Source: Bacteroidota bacterium (GTDB lineage: Bacteria > Bacteroidota > Bacteroidia > Bacteroidales > F082). Taken from it: a DNA stretch of 64,000 nucleotides. The position numbers and the translations under genes were made by a program. The notes below the pieces were generated by a model. The model was not told the origin of the DNA, made no database searches, and saw only the letters and a program-made list of their open reading frames with translations. This document shows positions 46,380 to 55,596 of this stretch, piece after piece. Positions within the stretch are counted from its first letter, which is position 1. Every line of letters starts with the position of its first letter. The stretch is from the NCBI GenBank assembly GCA_018816765.1, contig JAHIUX010000031.1:19790-83789 (forward strand), given 5' to 3'.

Positions 46380-46763
46380 GTGGAAAACGAAGCTGGTCAA
46401 ACAGAAAAGCTGGTCAGGGAAATCAGTCAGCCGCTGTCGCAGGCAGCAGGCTGGATAAAATTCATGGGTATTGCGCTGATCATTTACGGGTCCCTGCTGG
46501 GTCTCACCATCATTGGTTTACTGATAGCCTGGTTACCGTTCTGGCTTGGGCTGGTTTTGCTCAAAGCAGGTAACAACGCAAAGCGGGCTTTCCATGAGGG
46601 CGATAAGGGCTCACTCATCCAGTCGCTGCTCAACCTCAACACCTATTTCACCATCAATGCCATGCTGATTATCCTTGGTCTGGCAATGGTGATTCTCGCT
46701 TTTATCATCCTGCTTGTGACTGGTTTTGCGTTCAACCAGTTATACCCCGACACCTTTGTTTAA
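46380..46763 (+). CDS. DUF5362 family membrane protein
   Basis: A 127-residue protein with a polar N-terminus, two helices in the middle (FMGIALIIYGSLLGLTIIGLLI and neighbours) and one or two C-terminal helices. The layout and the LLKAGNNAKRAF block fit DUF5362, function unknown. It starts at GTG 46380, the first start in frame, after a short AT-rich leader. Divergent from the MOSC-MogA gene. Confidence 0.65.
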   Translation: MENEAGQTEKLVREISQPLSQAAGWIKFMGIALIIYGSLLGLTIIGLLIAWLPFWLGLVLLKAGNNAKRAFHEGDKGSLIQSLLNLNTYFTINAMLIILGLAMVILAFIILLVTGFAFNQLYPDTFV

Positions 46764-46827
46764 CCGAATTTCTGTCATTTATCTGCGAAACTATTTTTCA
46801 TTACCTAATCGAATAAGTCCTTAATCA

Positions 46828-48020
46828 ATGAGTCAACTCCTACGCTTCGTCATTGGCTTAGTGGCCATCACGTTGTTCTCTGTCAGCCTGAGGGCGCAAC
46901 AGGTCGTGGCTGTAATGAATTTTAATAACAATGGCTCTCCCGACAATGTCTATCTTCAGAATGGCCTTGCCGATATGCTCACCACAACACTGGCAACAAG
47001 CCAGCAGATCAGGCTGGTTGAGCGCATACAGCTCGAAAAGGTCACCCAGGAACTGCAGTTGGGCTTGTCGGGTTTGGTCGATGAACAAACAGCTGTAGAG
47101 GTTAGCCGTTTGACAGGGGCAAAATATGTTGTGCTGGGCGCGTTTATGAACCTGGGCAAAGCCATCAGGATTGATGCCAAGGTGGTTGAGACGGAAACAG
47201 CCATGATTGTGCAGGGCGCCACAGCCAATGCTAAAGCCAGCTCGGTGGAAACCGCCGATGAAGCTGTCGATGAACTCGCAAAGGTGCTGTTGACAACCTT
47301 ACCGGTGAAAATGTGAAGGCGGCAGTTAAAGCCGATCCCAATAAACCAGGTCGCTTTGAACTCACCTTCACTGGCAATGATTTTATTGCTGTGACCATCG
47401 ACGGTAAAAACCTGCAGCCTGCCGATGGCCAGCTAATAGCAGCCATTAGCCTCAGCCATGTCAAACATATGCTGTAAATCGGTTAGGTGAGGGGAATGTT
47501 CAAGTCAGAAAAAGAATTTGAAAGCTATATCGACATCCCCGGAGGATACGTTGTTAAGGCCCGTTATGCCGACAAGTAACTGAATATCTTTGAAACCGTA
47601 CCCTTTGCCGGTGAAATGGTTAACAGCCTGATTCAGACGCATGACCTGAATGATAGCCAGGGCCAGAAACCCGTCATCATCAATGGCCAGCAGGAACAAC
47701 TTTCATCAGCTACCCAGGCTACTCATCAGACTGACCTTCAACGGCCCGCAAGCAATGATCCGGCAAGCATCAACTTTCTCAGCAAAAAAGGTTTTTGCGA
47801 TATTTACCTCAATGGCGAGCAGAAACTAAGCCTGGGCATTTCACCTATCGACGGTATGGCCCAGACCAGCATTGAGGTAGCGAAGCCAGGCACCTATCTG
47901 CTGAAGATCACCGGATGGGAAACCTGGTTTGAGGGACTGATAGAGAACAGGGAAGGCGAAGAAATCAAGCTGAAGGCTGAACCCGACAAGGTGGAGCAGA
48001 TTGGTGGCACAAGACGATAA
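46828..48020 (+). pseudogene. Decayed CsgG/FlgO-like secreted protein gene
   Basis: An intact-looking N-terminal part (46828-47316, 162 codons) has a signal peptide ending LRAQ and a CsgG/HfaB/FlgO-like domain (VVAVMNFNNNGSPDNVYLQNGLADML, RLVERIQLEKVTQELQLG, AKYVVLGAFM). It ends in a frame change: the plausible continuation (GENVKAAVKADPN, then RFELTFTGNDFIAVTIDG) is in another frame from about 47300 to 47475, with stops at 47475 and 47484. Another coding-looking piece in that frame starts at 47496 (KEFESYIDIPGGYVVKARYADK) and meets TAA at 47577, then the frame runs open to 48020 (SINFLSKKGFCDIYLNGEQ). I read this as one ancestral gene of about 390 codons broken by at least two frameshifts and a stop. 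Sequencing error is the alternative. Confidence 0.6.
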
Positions 48021-48025
48021 CCCTC

Positions 48026-50026
48026 TTATTTGGTGCAGTATTTTCTGATGACTGAATAGGCTTCAGAAATTCCAAGCTCGCCAGCCTTGCTCAGGTCGGC
48101 GCAGGCCAGTTTGTCTTCGCCCAGAAAAATCAGGGTAAGTGCACGGTTGTAATACGCCTCCCCTAGGGCAGGCTCCAGCCTGATGGCTTCGGAGTAGTCA
48201 TCAATGGCCCGGTTGTAGTTTTTCATCAGCAGCTTTGTTGTGGCCAGGTTATACCACGCAAAGGCATTGCCCGGCTGATCGTGGCACAAACGGATGAAGT
48301 CGGCCAGGGCAAGTCTGTAATCCGCCTCATCTTTTTTATCAGTTTGCGAAATGGATGGTGATTTCCGTGGAGCAATCATTACATCTACAACATAATTCTC
48401 GCTGGCAAAATGCAGGTCCTCAAGGGACACCCTGATGACACCTGTATTCAGCAGGGTCATCTCTGCGTCACCGCTGCATTTCGAAGCAATGGCAAAGGAT
48501 TCGAGTGCCGTTGCATAGTTTTGCAACGCCTGATTGGCAATGGCCTGTCGGAAGAAGTCGCTGCAGCCGTTTTCTTTCCCGCCACTGACAATGCTGTCGT
48601 AAAACTGGTTGGTTTTGGCATCAATAGGATGGTTTTCAAGCCGGGTGACATTGGCAATAACATAGCTGAAACCAGCGGCATTGGCATTAAGTGAAGCCAG
48701 AGTGGGACTGCTGTAGTATCCCGTTGGGAGGCGTTGTGGTTTTCCCTTCACCGACATCAGCCCGACATAAAACAGGCCAAATGGTTCAATTTTCATTTCC
48801 CTGTACTGCACCTTTGCCTGCCGGGCTTCCCCACTGACGAAATCAGATTCGAGGGCGATGATTTTATTGAAAAAGCTTGAGTCAGCATATCGGCTGAAAA
48901 CAGAATCGGGATTGGCCGAAGGTCCATTCACCGCTGTGATGATGGCCATGGCTTTGTCGTAATCATTTCGGGCTCCTTTCTCGTTTTTCCTTTCGCGCCT
49001 GACCACCGACCGGTTAATCCAGGCACCGGCAAAATCAGGAAAAATCCGGATGGCTTCCGTAAAATCCTGCTCGGCAGCTGCGAGGTTTTTCATTTCGTAA
49101 TAGGTGTTGCCGCGGTTGAAATAGCCATACACATTGCCCGGATTAATCTTGATCACCTCCGTGTAGAGTGCAGCGGCAGCGTCGGGCTGGCCTATCAAGC
49201 CATAGAGCAGGGCGCGGTTGTAATAGGTAAGCGCATTGCGCTGGTCGAGCATATTTACCTTTTCGTAATCCCTGAGGGCTGCCAGTGTATCACCCTGTTT
49301 CAGGAAAACCATTGCCCGTTGAAAATACAGCAAGGGGTTGGAGGCGTCGAGCATCTCGGCCTGGTTAAAATCGGCCATCGCCCCCGAAATGTCGTTGAGC
49401 TCAGCGCGGAGCATGCCCCTTCTGATCCAGTTGTCAGTGTCAAAATAATCGTGAAAAACGGCTTTGTTCAAATCTTCGAGTGCAAGTTCTTTCCGGTCGA
49501 GCAACCATTTGGCAATGCCCCGGTTCAGGTAGGCATACGAAAGCGATGAATTGATTAACAGGGCCATATCAAAGTCTTCGATGGCCCCTTTAAAATCATT
49601 CAGGTGCATTTTGGTGGCAGCATTGGCCACGTGCAAATCAGCATTATAAGGGTCGATGGACAAGGCTTTTGCCAGGTCCGACCTGGCGTTGTGGTAGTTC
49701 TGGAGGCGGTCATTGGCCACCCCGCGGTAATAATATGCCCTCACATAGAGCGGGTGAATGCTGAGGGTGGTGGTAAAATCTTCGATGGCGCCCTGGTCAT
49801 CGCCCAGGTTAAACTTTGCAACACCGCGCAGGAAATAAGCGTCGAAAAGGTCGGGTTTGGCATTGATGGCAATATTGAATTGCTTGATGGCATCAACGAA
49901 TTTCTCCTCAGACAGGTAAATCCGCCCGTTGAGCAAAAACGGCCGGTAGTTGACCTGTGCCTGCAAGCCGGCAGCCATCAGCATCAGGATCAAAGACGAA
50001 ATGAGCTGTTTGAACCTTACAGACAT
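48026..50026 (-). CDS. TPR repeat protein
   Basis: A 666-residue exported protein. I start at 50026, where MSVRFKQLISSLILMLMAAGLQAQ gives a signal peptide; an upstream in-frame ATG at 50104 overlaps moaC. Residues 28-400 hold about ten tetratricopeptide repeats of the N-x-x-Y-x-x-R-G type (AYYYRGVANDRLQNYHNARSDLAKAL and the like), then a less regular region and two more repeats near the C-terminus (AFAWYNLATTKLLMKNYNRAIDDYSEAI). A periplasmic scaffold for protein interaction. It lies 5 bases after moaC but has no obvious link to cofactor synthesis. Confidence 0.9.
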   Translation of the reverse strand: MSVRFKQLISSLILMLMAAGLQAQVNYRPFLLNGRIYLSEEKFVDAIKQFNIAINAKPDLFDAYFLRGVAKFNLGDDQGAIEDFTTTLSIHPLYVRAYYYRGVANDRLQNYHNARSDLAKALSIDPYNADLHVANAATKMHLNDFKGAIEDFDMALLINSSLSYAYLNRGIAKWLLDRKELALEDLNKAVFHDYFDTDNWIRRGMLRAELNDISGAMADFNQAEMLDASNPLLYFQRAMVFLKQGDTLAALRDYEKVNMLDQRNALTYYNRALLYGLIGQPDAAAALYTEVIKINPGNVYGYFNRGNTYYEMKNLAAAEQDFTEAIRIFPDFAGAWINRSVVRRERKNEKGARNDYDKAMAIITAVNGPSANPDSVFSRYADSSFFNKIIALESDFVSGEARQAKVQYREMKIEPFGLFYVGLMSVKGKPQRLPTGYYSSPTLASLNANAAGFSYVIANVTRLENHPIDAKTNQFYDSIVSGGKENGCSDFFRQAIANQALQNYATALESFAIASKCSGDAEMTLLNTGVIRVSLEDLHFASENYVVDVMIAPRKSPSISQTDKKDEADYRLALADFIRLCHDQPGNAFAWYNLATTKLLMKNYNRAIDDYSEAIRLEPALGEAYYNRALTLIFLGEDKLACADLSKAGELGISEAYSVIRKYCTK

Positions 50027-50031
50027 GGTCG

Positions 50032-50484
50032 TTATACTGCAGATTTGGTTTTCGAAACCAAACGGATTTCCTGCATTTCCATTGCCTTGTCGACGGCTTT
50101 GCACATATCATACACCGTAAGTAAGGCCACATTCACCGCGGTGAGGGCTTCCATCTCAACACCGGTATTGCCTGTGCAGCTAATCGATGAAACCACCCTC
50201 ACACCTGTTTCTTCGAGGCTGGCCCTCACCTTTATCGCGCTGAGCAACAGCGGATGACACAGGGGAATCAGGGCACTCGTTTGTTTTGCTGCCTGGATAC
50301 CGGCTATTTCGGCCACCGTAAGCACGTCGCCTTTCTTCATCTGGTTGTCGCGCACAAGCCGGATCGTGGCAGGCTGAAGCCTGATGAATCCTGTGGCTTC
50401 AGCCACCCTATACATGGGAGGTTTTTCGCTGACATCAACCATGCTTGCTTTTCCCTGTTGATCGGTATGGGTTAGTTTTGACAT
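50032..50484 (-). CDS. moaC: Cyclic pyranopterin monophosphate synthase
   Basis: A 150-residue enzyme that, with MoaA, makes cyclic pyranopterin from GTP in molybdenum cofactor synthesis. Start at ATG 50484 (MSKLTHTDQQGKASMVDVSEK), because longer frames run back through the promoter. Landmarks: MVDVSEKP, GIQAAKQTSALIPLCHPL, TGNTGVEMEALTAV and DMCKAVDKAM with the catalytic lysine. A consensus -7 box 18 bases upstream suggests its own promoter. Confidence 0.95.
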   Translation of the reverse strand: MSKLTHTDQQGKASMVDVSEKPPMYRVAEATGFIRLQPATIRLVRDNQMKKGDVLTVAEIAGIQAAKQTSALIPLCHPLLLSAIKVRASLEETGVRVVSSISCTGNTGVEMEALTAVNVALLTVYDMCKAVDKAMEMQEIRLVSKTKSAV

Positions 50485-50502
50485 GATGCTATTGTTGGTT
50501 AG

Positions 50503-50510
50503 CAAAAGTA
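50503..50510 (-). promoter_or_regulatory. moaC promoter -7 element (TACTTTTG)
   Basis: On the minus strand TACTTTTG stands 18 bases before the moaC ATG at 50484, in the 125-base gap after moaA. Gives moaC its own promoter and supports the shorter start. Confidence 0.6.
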
Positions 50511-50609
50511 AGCAGTTGCATGCCATGACCGCAGCAGCCAATGTTAAAAGTTCAAAAAAACACCGATGAAAATCAACAATTTCCCTGCCCGAATGCAGAA
50601 AAGACAGCT

Positions 50610-51410
50610 TTATCCGCCGATATTGCTGAATTGGTTGCTTTGGTTGATCGATCCGCAGGCAGGTTTGTTGCCAATAGCTGCCTGATATGCCCCGGCAAGG
50701 CCCATGGTGCGCACATTGTAGCTCAGGTCGGTGAACAGGCAGGGCTTGAGGTCACCGTTGGCGGTGATGCGCAGCCTGTTACAGCTTGCGCAATGACCTC
50801 CTTCGCCATTTTCAACTACAGAAAAATGACCGGTCTCGAGGTTCATTTCGGTGATAAACCTGGCTTCGAGACCCTGCTCTTCGCAGAATTGCCTGATCGC
50901 CATGGCATCGGGTTCATCGGATGATTCCTTTACAACACAATTGATCTTGATCGGGCGGAGGCCTGCCTTGCGCGCTGCTTCAATCCCCCGATAGACGTCT
51001 GCGATATTGCCTCTGCGGGTGATTTCGCGAAAACGATCCGGATCGATGGTATCGAGGCTGATATTGACACGCATTAGTCCGGCATCGGCCAATGGCCGGG
51101 CAAATTGGTCGAGAAGGATGGCATTGGTTGTCATGCCCAGGTCGTTGATTCCTTTGATGGCAGCGATTCGCCTGACAAGATCGACGATGCCTTTGCGTAC
51201 AAGGGGCTCACCTCCGGTGATGCGCACCTTCTCGATGCCATGATCAACGCCATATTGCACCACCTCGACAATTTCTTCAAAAGAAAGAATTTGCTCGTGA
51301 GGCAAGGTGACCACGCCACATTCGGGCATGCAGTAGGTGCAGCGCAGGTTACACCTGTCGGTGACCGAAATGCGCAGGTAGTTGATCCGCCGGTTAAATG
51401 AGTCGTACAT
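50610..51410 (-). CDS. moaA: GTP 3',8-cyclase MoaA, short variant
   Basis: A 266-residue radical SAM enzyme converting GTP to the 3',8-cyclo product that MoaC rearranges. Start at 51410 (MYDSFNRRINYLRISVTDRC). The N-terminal cluster is CNLRCTYC; the C-terminal cluster is HCASC followed after 13 residues by the third cysteine (CNRLRITANGDLKPC), and the C-terminal Gly-Gly (SNIGG) is present. The protein is about 60 residues shorter than classic MoaA (about 325), the loss lying between the SAM barrel and the C-terminal cluster. All recognisable catalytic residues remain, so probably functional. Overlaps the moeA end by 17 bases. Confidence 0.9.
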   Translation of the reverse strand: MYDSFNRRINYLRISVTDRCNLRCTYCMPECGVVTLPHEQILSFEEIVEVVQYGVDHGIEKVRITGGEPLVRKGIVDLVRRIAAIKGINDLGMTTNAILLDQFARPLADAGLMRVNISLDTIDPDRFREITRRGNIADVYRGIEAARKAGLRPIKINCVVKESSDEPDAMAIRQFCEEQGLEARFITEMNLETGHFSVVENGEGGHCASCNRLRITANGDLKPCLFTDLSYNVRTMGLAGAYQAAIGNKPACGSINQSNQFSNIGG

Positions 51411-52572
51411 CGACAAGATCTCCAATGTTGATAACCGCTTTGCCTAAGGGGACCTGCATCAGCGCGTTGGCATCAGTCAATGCGTTGATGTGTGCCGAGC
51501 CATGGTAATGTATCGGCTTTACTTTTCCATCAACTGTGATGATTGATGGCACAAAGCCCAGCCTTGAAACGGATTTCCTTTCATAGGATTCGGCCATAGG
51601 CAGTCGCAACACAGGCGCCTCCCAGCGGAGTCCCATCAGCCGGTACATGAATGGCTTTGCCAGCAGCTCAAAAATATTGAAAGATGAAACCGGATTTCCG
51701 GGCAAGGCAAATACAAATTTATTGCCCGAGCGGGAGAAAACCGTTGGCTTGCCGGGCTGAACAGCAATTGAACGAAACTGAATTTTCAGTCCAAGTTCGT
51801 CGAGGATGGCAGGGATATAATCAAAGTCGCCCATCGAAATTCCTCCCGACAGGATCAGTACATCGTTGTTACGCAGTCCGTCGGTGATCATGCGGCGGCA
51901 GTCGGGCTCATTGTCGGCAATGATACCGCCATAATTCACCACCAATCCCATGGCATCTGCCTGTGCCAACAGCTGGGTGGCATTGCTGTTCCTGATTTGT
52001 CCTTTGCCCGGAACAAGGTGTGGTTCAACGAGTTCGTCGCCTGTCGACATTACACACACCTTCACCTGTTTGTAAACATGCGGATGATGTGCACCAACGC
52101 TGGCCAAGACCGCCATGTGCTGGGGTTTGATCAGGCAGCCCTGTTTTAGCACTATATCGCCTCTCCTGATGTCTTCGCCCATGCGGGCAATATTGTCTTT
52201 TGTGCGCTTATCGGCAAACCTTACCCGCTCGCCGGCAAGCATTTCGCTTTGCTCAACCATCACAATACAGTCAGCTCCTTCGGGCATCATGGCGCCGGTC
52301 ATGATCTTTGCGCACTGGCCTTTGCCGATGCGATGAACTGGAACTTTGCCTGCTGCAATTACCTCAAGCAATTGGAGGCTTTCGTCGCCAAGGTCTTCGC
52401 GCCGGCAGGCAAACCCATCAACAGCAGCTTTATTGAAGGGCGGCATACACATATCGCTCTGAATGTCAGTAGCCAGCACCCTACCCCTGCTTTCGGCAAG
52501 CGGCACCTGCTCAACCTCCGGTAAGGGAAGCTTGTCGGTAACGAGTGCATAGGCCTGTTCAAATGAAATCAT
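51394..52572 (-). CDS. moeA: Molybdopterin molybdenumtransferase MoeA
   Basis: A 392-residue enzyme that inserts molybdate into adenylated molybdopterin made by MogA. Start at 52572 (MISFEQAYALVTDKLPLP). Landmarks: PPFNKAAVDGFACR, AGKVPVHRIGKGQCAKIMTGAMMPEGAD, CVMSTGDELVEPH, LSGGISMGDFDYIP and VFALPGNPVSSFNIFEL. Full length. A -7 box lies upstream; moaA overlaps its 3' end, so moeA and moaA are co-transcribed. Confidence 0.96.
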   Translation of the reverse strand: MISFEQAYALVTDKLPLPEVEQVPLAESRGRVLATDIQSDMCMPPFNKAAVDGFACRREDLGDESLQLLEVIAAGKVPVHRIGKGQCAKIMTGAMMPEGADCIVMVEQSEMLAGERVRFADKRTKDNIARMGEDIRRGDIVLKQGCLIKPQHMAVLASVGAHHPHVYKQVKVCVMSTGDELVEPHLVPGKGQIRNSNATQLLAQADAMGLVVNYGGIIADNEPDCRRMITDGLRNNDVLILSGGISMGDFDYIPAILDELGLKIQFRSIAVQPGKPTVFSRSGNKFVFALPGNPVSSFNIFELLAKPFMYRLMGLRWEAPVLRLPMAESYERKSVSRLGFVPSIITVDGKVKPIHYHGSAHINALTDANALMQVPLGKAVINIGDLVDVRLI

Positions 52573-52587
52573 GCTAAAAAGTTTTCG

Positions 52588-52595
52588 CAAAAGTA
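52588..52595 (-). promoter_or_regulatory. moeA promoter -7 element (TACTTTTG)
   Basis: Minus-strand TACTTTTG, 15 bases before the moeA ATG at 52572; fits the Bacteroidota -7 consensus and the short-leader pattern of other genes here. Confidence 0.6.
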
Positions 52596-52814
52596 CGACT
52601 ATCCTGCCTATGTTTCGGGACACAAAATGCGAAATGGAGTATCGGGCTGAATGTCTGAATTGTACAAAGTAAACTATGTTTTCCTTGTGGAATTATATAT
52701 GATTATGTTGGCAACTCAAGACTAAACCTGAACTTTGTCAGTTACCATATGAAATAACCTCTCTGATTCGAACATTCAGCTGAATTCCTTTGTGTTTCAT
52801 TAACATAGTACAAG

Positions 52815-54344
52815 ATGCAATCACTGAAACAGTACTCCGGCCTTTTTACGGTCATCACATTATCATTTATTTTGCTGTTCAGCAAGTCGTTTGGTCAAAA
52901 CGAATTCAAGCTGTCAGACTATCAGAATCCGGATTACACTTACCATGCCCTGGACCTCGGGTTTGGCCTGCAATCCGACAACATCATTAACCAAACAGTT
53001 GACCGTCAATCGGTCAAACAAACCTCCCATCAGGGCGCTGCCAGCTTCAACGCATCGCCAACATATCATGTGGCAAAGAACAACGTGCATTATCAGGGCT
53101 CAACAATGCTGTCTATGAACCTGTCTGGCGCCTGGAGCAGGTTCACATCTGAAAATGACCAGGGCATAAACAGCCGGACGAAAAACCGATCGGGTAGTTA
53201 TGGTGTCAACCTGGGCTATTACAGCACCAACAGGTATTACAACAGTAAAAATCAGTTTATCGAACTGATTCCCATGGTGCATGCAGGCTTTAACTATTTT
53301 GGCCAGAAGTTCGATAATAAGCCTGTCACTTATCCCGAAAGAGACTGGAATCGCAGCCGTTCGGGCCAGTTCGATCTGGCTATGGCGCTGATGCTTGGCA
53401 AAGGCAGGATAGAAGCGGTGCAGGATGCACGGCTTGCTGTTTACATCCTCGAAGACCTGCAAAAATCAGGTGACCTGAGCAAACAGGCTGACAGTGACGA
53501 CATCCTTGCCCTGGCCTACAAGATCACCTCGGTTAAAAACAAGCGGTATTTTGATGCCCGCTTACGAAAGATTGCCGAAATCAACGCCATTGATTCGCTG
53601 ATTGCATCACGCGGACTGAAAAACACTTCCGGCGCCAGCTATTATACCTTGCTTAATGACAACTGGGATCATGCCAATGGACCACTGCGTTCGGCCGGAC
53701 AGCGCTTCTCCTTCGGTTTAGTCCCGCAATTTTCGGGCAGCAATCATACCGACACCTACCATTACTACGATACGGTGAGTGGCATTCCGCTGAATCAACA
53801 TTACAGCAATGAGAACAAGTACCAGACCGGCGCCTGGGGACTTGACCTGAAGGCCACTTACCAATGCGAAAAGCCTGTCAGCCTGTCATGGCAGCACTCA
53901 GGCATGGCAAGCCTGGCGTATGGCTTGTATCACAGCCGCAACCAGATTCATATCTATGAAAAAAATGTGCTGATTACCGAGCAGGAAAACATCGACAACA
54001 CCCCCAATGCCTACGGGATCATATCGCATAGGGTGGGCTATTACCCGAACAGCCGCACCAGCCTGAGCCTGAATGCCAGCCTGGCCTATAGCCGGTATTG
54101 GGGGGATTCGCAATACAATCAGAATGCGAAAATAAAAAATGGCCGGCAGTATGTTGATGGGGTGTTGCAATTCAATTGCAGGTATTATGTTTCTCCTCAA
54201 GTGAGGTTCAGCATCGATTACCTGGCCGATTACCGTTACATAAGGCAGGTTGAGTATGGCAGTCAGGGAAGCAACGACATCATCAACAGCTCAAACAATT
54301 TCCTGAGCCAGCTTATTGCCAGCCTGACTTACAGCATTTTCTGA
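52815..54344 (+). CDS. Outer-membrane beta-barrel-like protein, family not recognised
   Basis: A 509-residue exported protein with signal peptide (residues 1-27, ending SFGQ). The rest is rich in alternating polar and aromatic strands of the outer-membrane barrel type (GSTMLSMNLSGAWSRFT, SGSYGVNLGYYSTNRYY, VRFSIDYLADYRYI) and it ends in a terminal aromatic, LTYSIF, the usual barrel-end signal. A helical insert (residues 185-270, including LAVYILEDLQKSGDLSKQADSDDILALAYKI) interrupts it. I do not recognise the family. It stands alone, facing away from moeA and toward the AT-rich island. Confidence 0.6.
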   Translation: MQSLKQYSGLFTVITLSFILLFSKSFGQNEFKLSDYQNPDYTYHALDLGFGLQSDNIINQTVDRQSVKQTSHQGAASFNASPTYHVAKNNVHYQGSTMLSMNLSGAWSRFTSENDQGINSRTKNRSGSYGVNLGYYSTNRYYNSKNQFIELIPMVHAGFNYFGQKFDNKPVTYPERDWNRSRSGQFDLAMALMLGKGRIEAVQDARLAVYILEDLQKSGDLSKQADSDDILALAYKITSVKNKRYFDARLRKIAEINAIDSLIASRGLKNTSGASYYTLLNDNWDHANGPLRSAGQRFSFGLVPQFSGSNHTDTYHYYDTVSGIPLNQHYSNENKYQTGAWGLDLKATYQCEKPVSLSWQHSGMASLAYGLYHSRNQIHIYEKNVLITEQENIDNTPNAYGIISHRVGYYPNSRTSLSLNASLAYSRYWGDSQYNQNAKIKNGRQYVDGVLQFNCRYYVSPQVRFSIDYLADYRYIRQVEYGSQGSNDIINSSNNFLSQLIASLTYSIF

Positions 54345-54658
54345 TTTTAGGTGGTGAGGGTACGATTTAGCAGAGTTACCGTATAAGAAAGTTAAACCAT
54401 TTTCAAAATTTCGAAAGCACCTTAAAATACTATCCAAATGGTTAGGACCAGTACCTTAGCCATTATTTGACATCTGTCCATTTTAAATAGTTTATGGACA
54501 TGTTTGTTTTTTATCAATAATGCTTGGAGGTAGTGCAGTAGGTGGTGGGCAGTTTGGAACAGATCATTTTCAATTTAATAAGTTATTGATCATATATTTA
54601 TACAAGAAAATTTTCTATAGTCTTATTAGTTTAATATTTACATGGTTAATAGAGAATT
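54345..54658. other. AT-rich intergenic region at the edge of the TAC island
   Basis: About 310 bases with marked AT richness beginning near 54360. A 65-codon plus-strand frame (54520-54717) is hydrophobic by composition and overlaps the SecB-like gene antisense; I do not accept it. No terminator, att-like repeat or integrase was found. Confidence 0.4.
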
Positions 54659-55126
54659 CTATTTTTTGTTTAATTCTATTTGATTATGTTTATCTGTTAA
54701 AAGCTTATTTACATTGATTGAGGGAAGAGTGTATTTCCCAATAGGTCCATTTGCTGTTGTTGTAGCAATAATATTTCTAAGGCTATTTATACAGATATTT
54801 AATCCGGAAATATGAAGCAAATCTGATTTATCTTTTTCAGTTAATTCTTCTGATGTGTCAAAGGAGAAGACACATACTCCTTCAATAAATAATAAATATC
54901 CGGGGAGTGGCTTTTCGAGATCATTAATTCCTATTTTAGTAAACAATTGATAATTATTGTTGTCAATATTTTGAAACGCAAAATCAATTTCTAAATTGTA
55001 TTGGTTAACTATTTCAGACATAGGTGTTTCATCATCACTTTGGTTATTCGGTGGTTGAATAACATGATATTGATGATTTAGTAAAAAAAAATTATTTAAA
55101 ATTAAGGGTGATCTATAAGCTTTCAT
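54659..55126 (-). CDS. SecB-like chaperone of a toxin-antitoxin-chaperone module
   Basis: A 155-residue protein with the SecB fold pattern: strand YNLEIDFAFQNI (43-54), PGYLLFIEGVCVFSFD (75-90), and the diagnostic end NSLRNIIATTTANGPIGKYTLPSINV (114-139), which matches the PYxR-x-I-x-x-L...LPPINF block of SecB. It follows the antitoxin gene with 2 bases between stop and start, the order known for TAC systems, in which a SecB-like protein binds the antitoxin tail and keeps it folded. Very AT-rich, unlike flanking genes; a general export SecB is rare in this phylum. Confidence 0.82.
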   Translation of the reverse strand: MKAYRSPLILNNFFLLNHQYHVIQPPNNQSDDETPMSEIVNQYNLEIDFAFQNIDNNNYQLFTKIGINDLEKPLPGYLLFIEGVCVFSFDTSEELTEKDKSDLLHISGLNICINSLRNIIATTTANGPIGKYTLPSINVNKLLTDKHNQIELNKK

Positions 55127-55128
55127 CT

Positions 55129-55596
55129 TTATGCAGCTGTTTCTTTATTTTTAGTCCTTTCAAACGTGTCACAACACGCATTCGTAGAGGAATAGTTTGG
55201 TTGTTTGTTTTTCCATACCCAAAAGCCTTCAGGTTCATTATAGAAACCCTTAATATTTATGTTTGGAGAATTCTGAATGTAATCTGTGGAAAGAACTTTT
55301 GCCTTTATTTCGAAATTAATATTTAAAGCTTTTTGGATTTTAGCCAATAGAGGAAAGTTAAGAAGTTTATCTCCAGAATAAAGCTGTGAAATAAAACTGG
55401 TAGATTTACCTAAAGATTTAGCGAGATCTTTTTTCCTAATTTTTGGTCCATTGAAGTAACACTTTTCGATTTCATCTAGAAACTTATACGTCAACATTTG
55501 AGCATCATGTTCTAGTTCTTCCTCTTCATTTGAAAATGAGAAAATATCGTCAAATTCATTTGAAATATTATACCTTTCCTTGAATTTCATACTCAT
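55129..55596 (-). CDS. HTH antitoxin with C-terminal chaperone-addiction-like tail
   Basis: A 155-residue HigA/XRE-type protein. The helix-turn-helix lies at residues 53-95 (KKDLAKSLGKSTSFISQLYSG). The N-terminal 50 residues are acidic. The last 55 residues form a tail with an exposed aromatic patch, GFYNEPEGFWVWKN (117-130), a good candidate for the chaperone-addiction segment that makes TAC antitoxins unstable without their SecB-like partner. Its start overlaps the toxin gene by 29 bases, so translation is coupled. It should repress its own operon. Confidence 0.8.
   Translation of the reverse strand: MSMKFKERYNISNEFDDIFSFSNEEEELEHDAQMLTYKFLDEIEKCYFNGPKIRKKDLAKSLGKSTSFISQLYSGDKLLNFPLLAKIQKALNINFEIKAKVLSTDYIQNSPNINIKGFYNEPEGFWVWKNKQPNYSSTNACCDTFERTKNKETAA

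Noticed and set aside
50541..50924. 127-codon plus-strand frame over the moaA 3' end
   Set aside because: Antisense shadow of moaA, whose cysteine motifs are clear.
54520..54717. 65-codon plus-strand frame in the AT-rich island
   Set aside because: Hydrophobic only through AT-rich composition and antisense to the SecB-like gene end.
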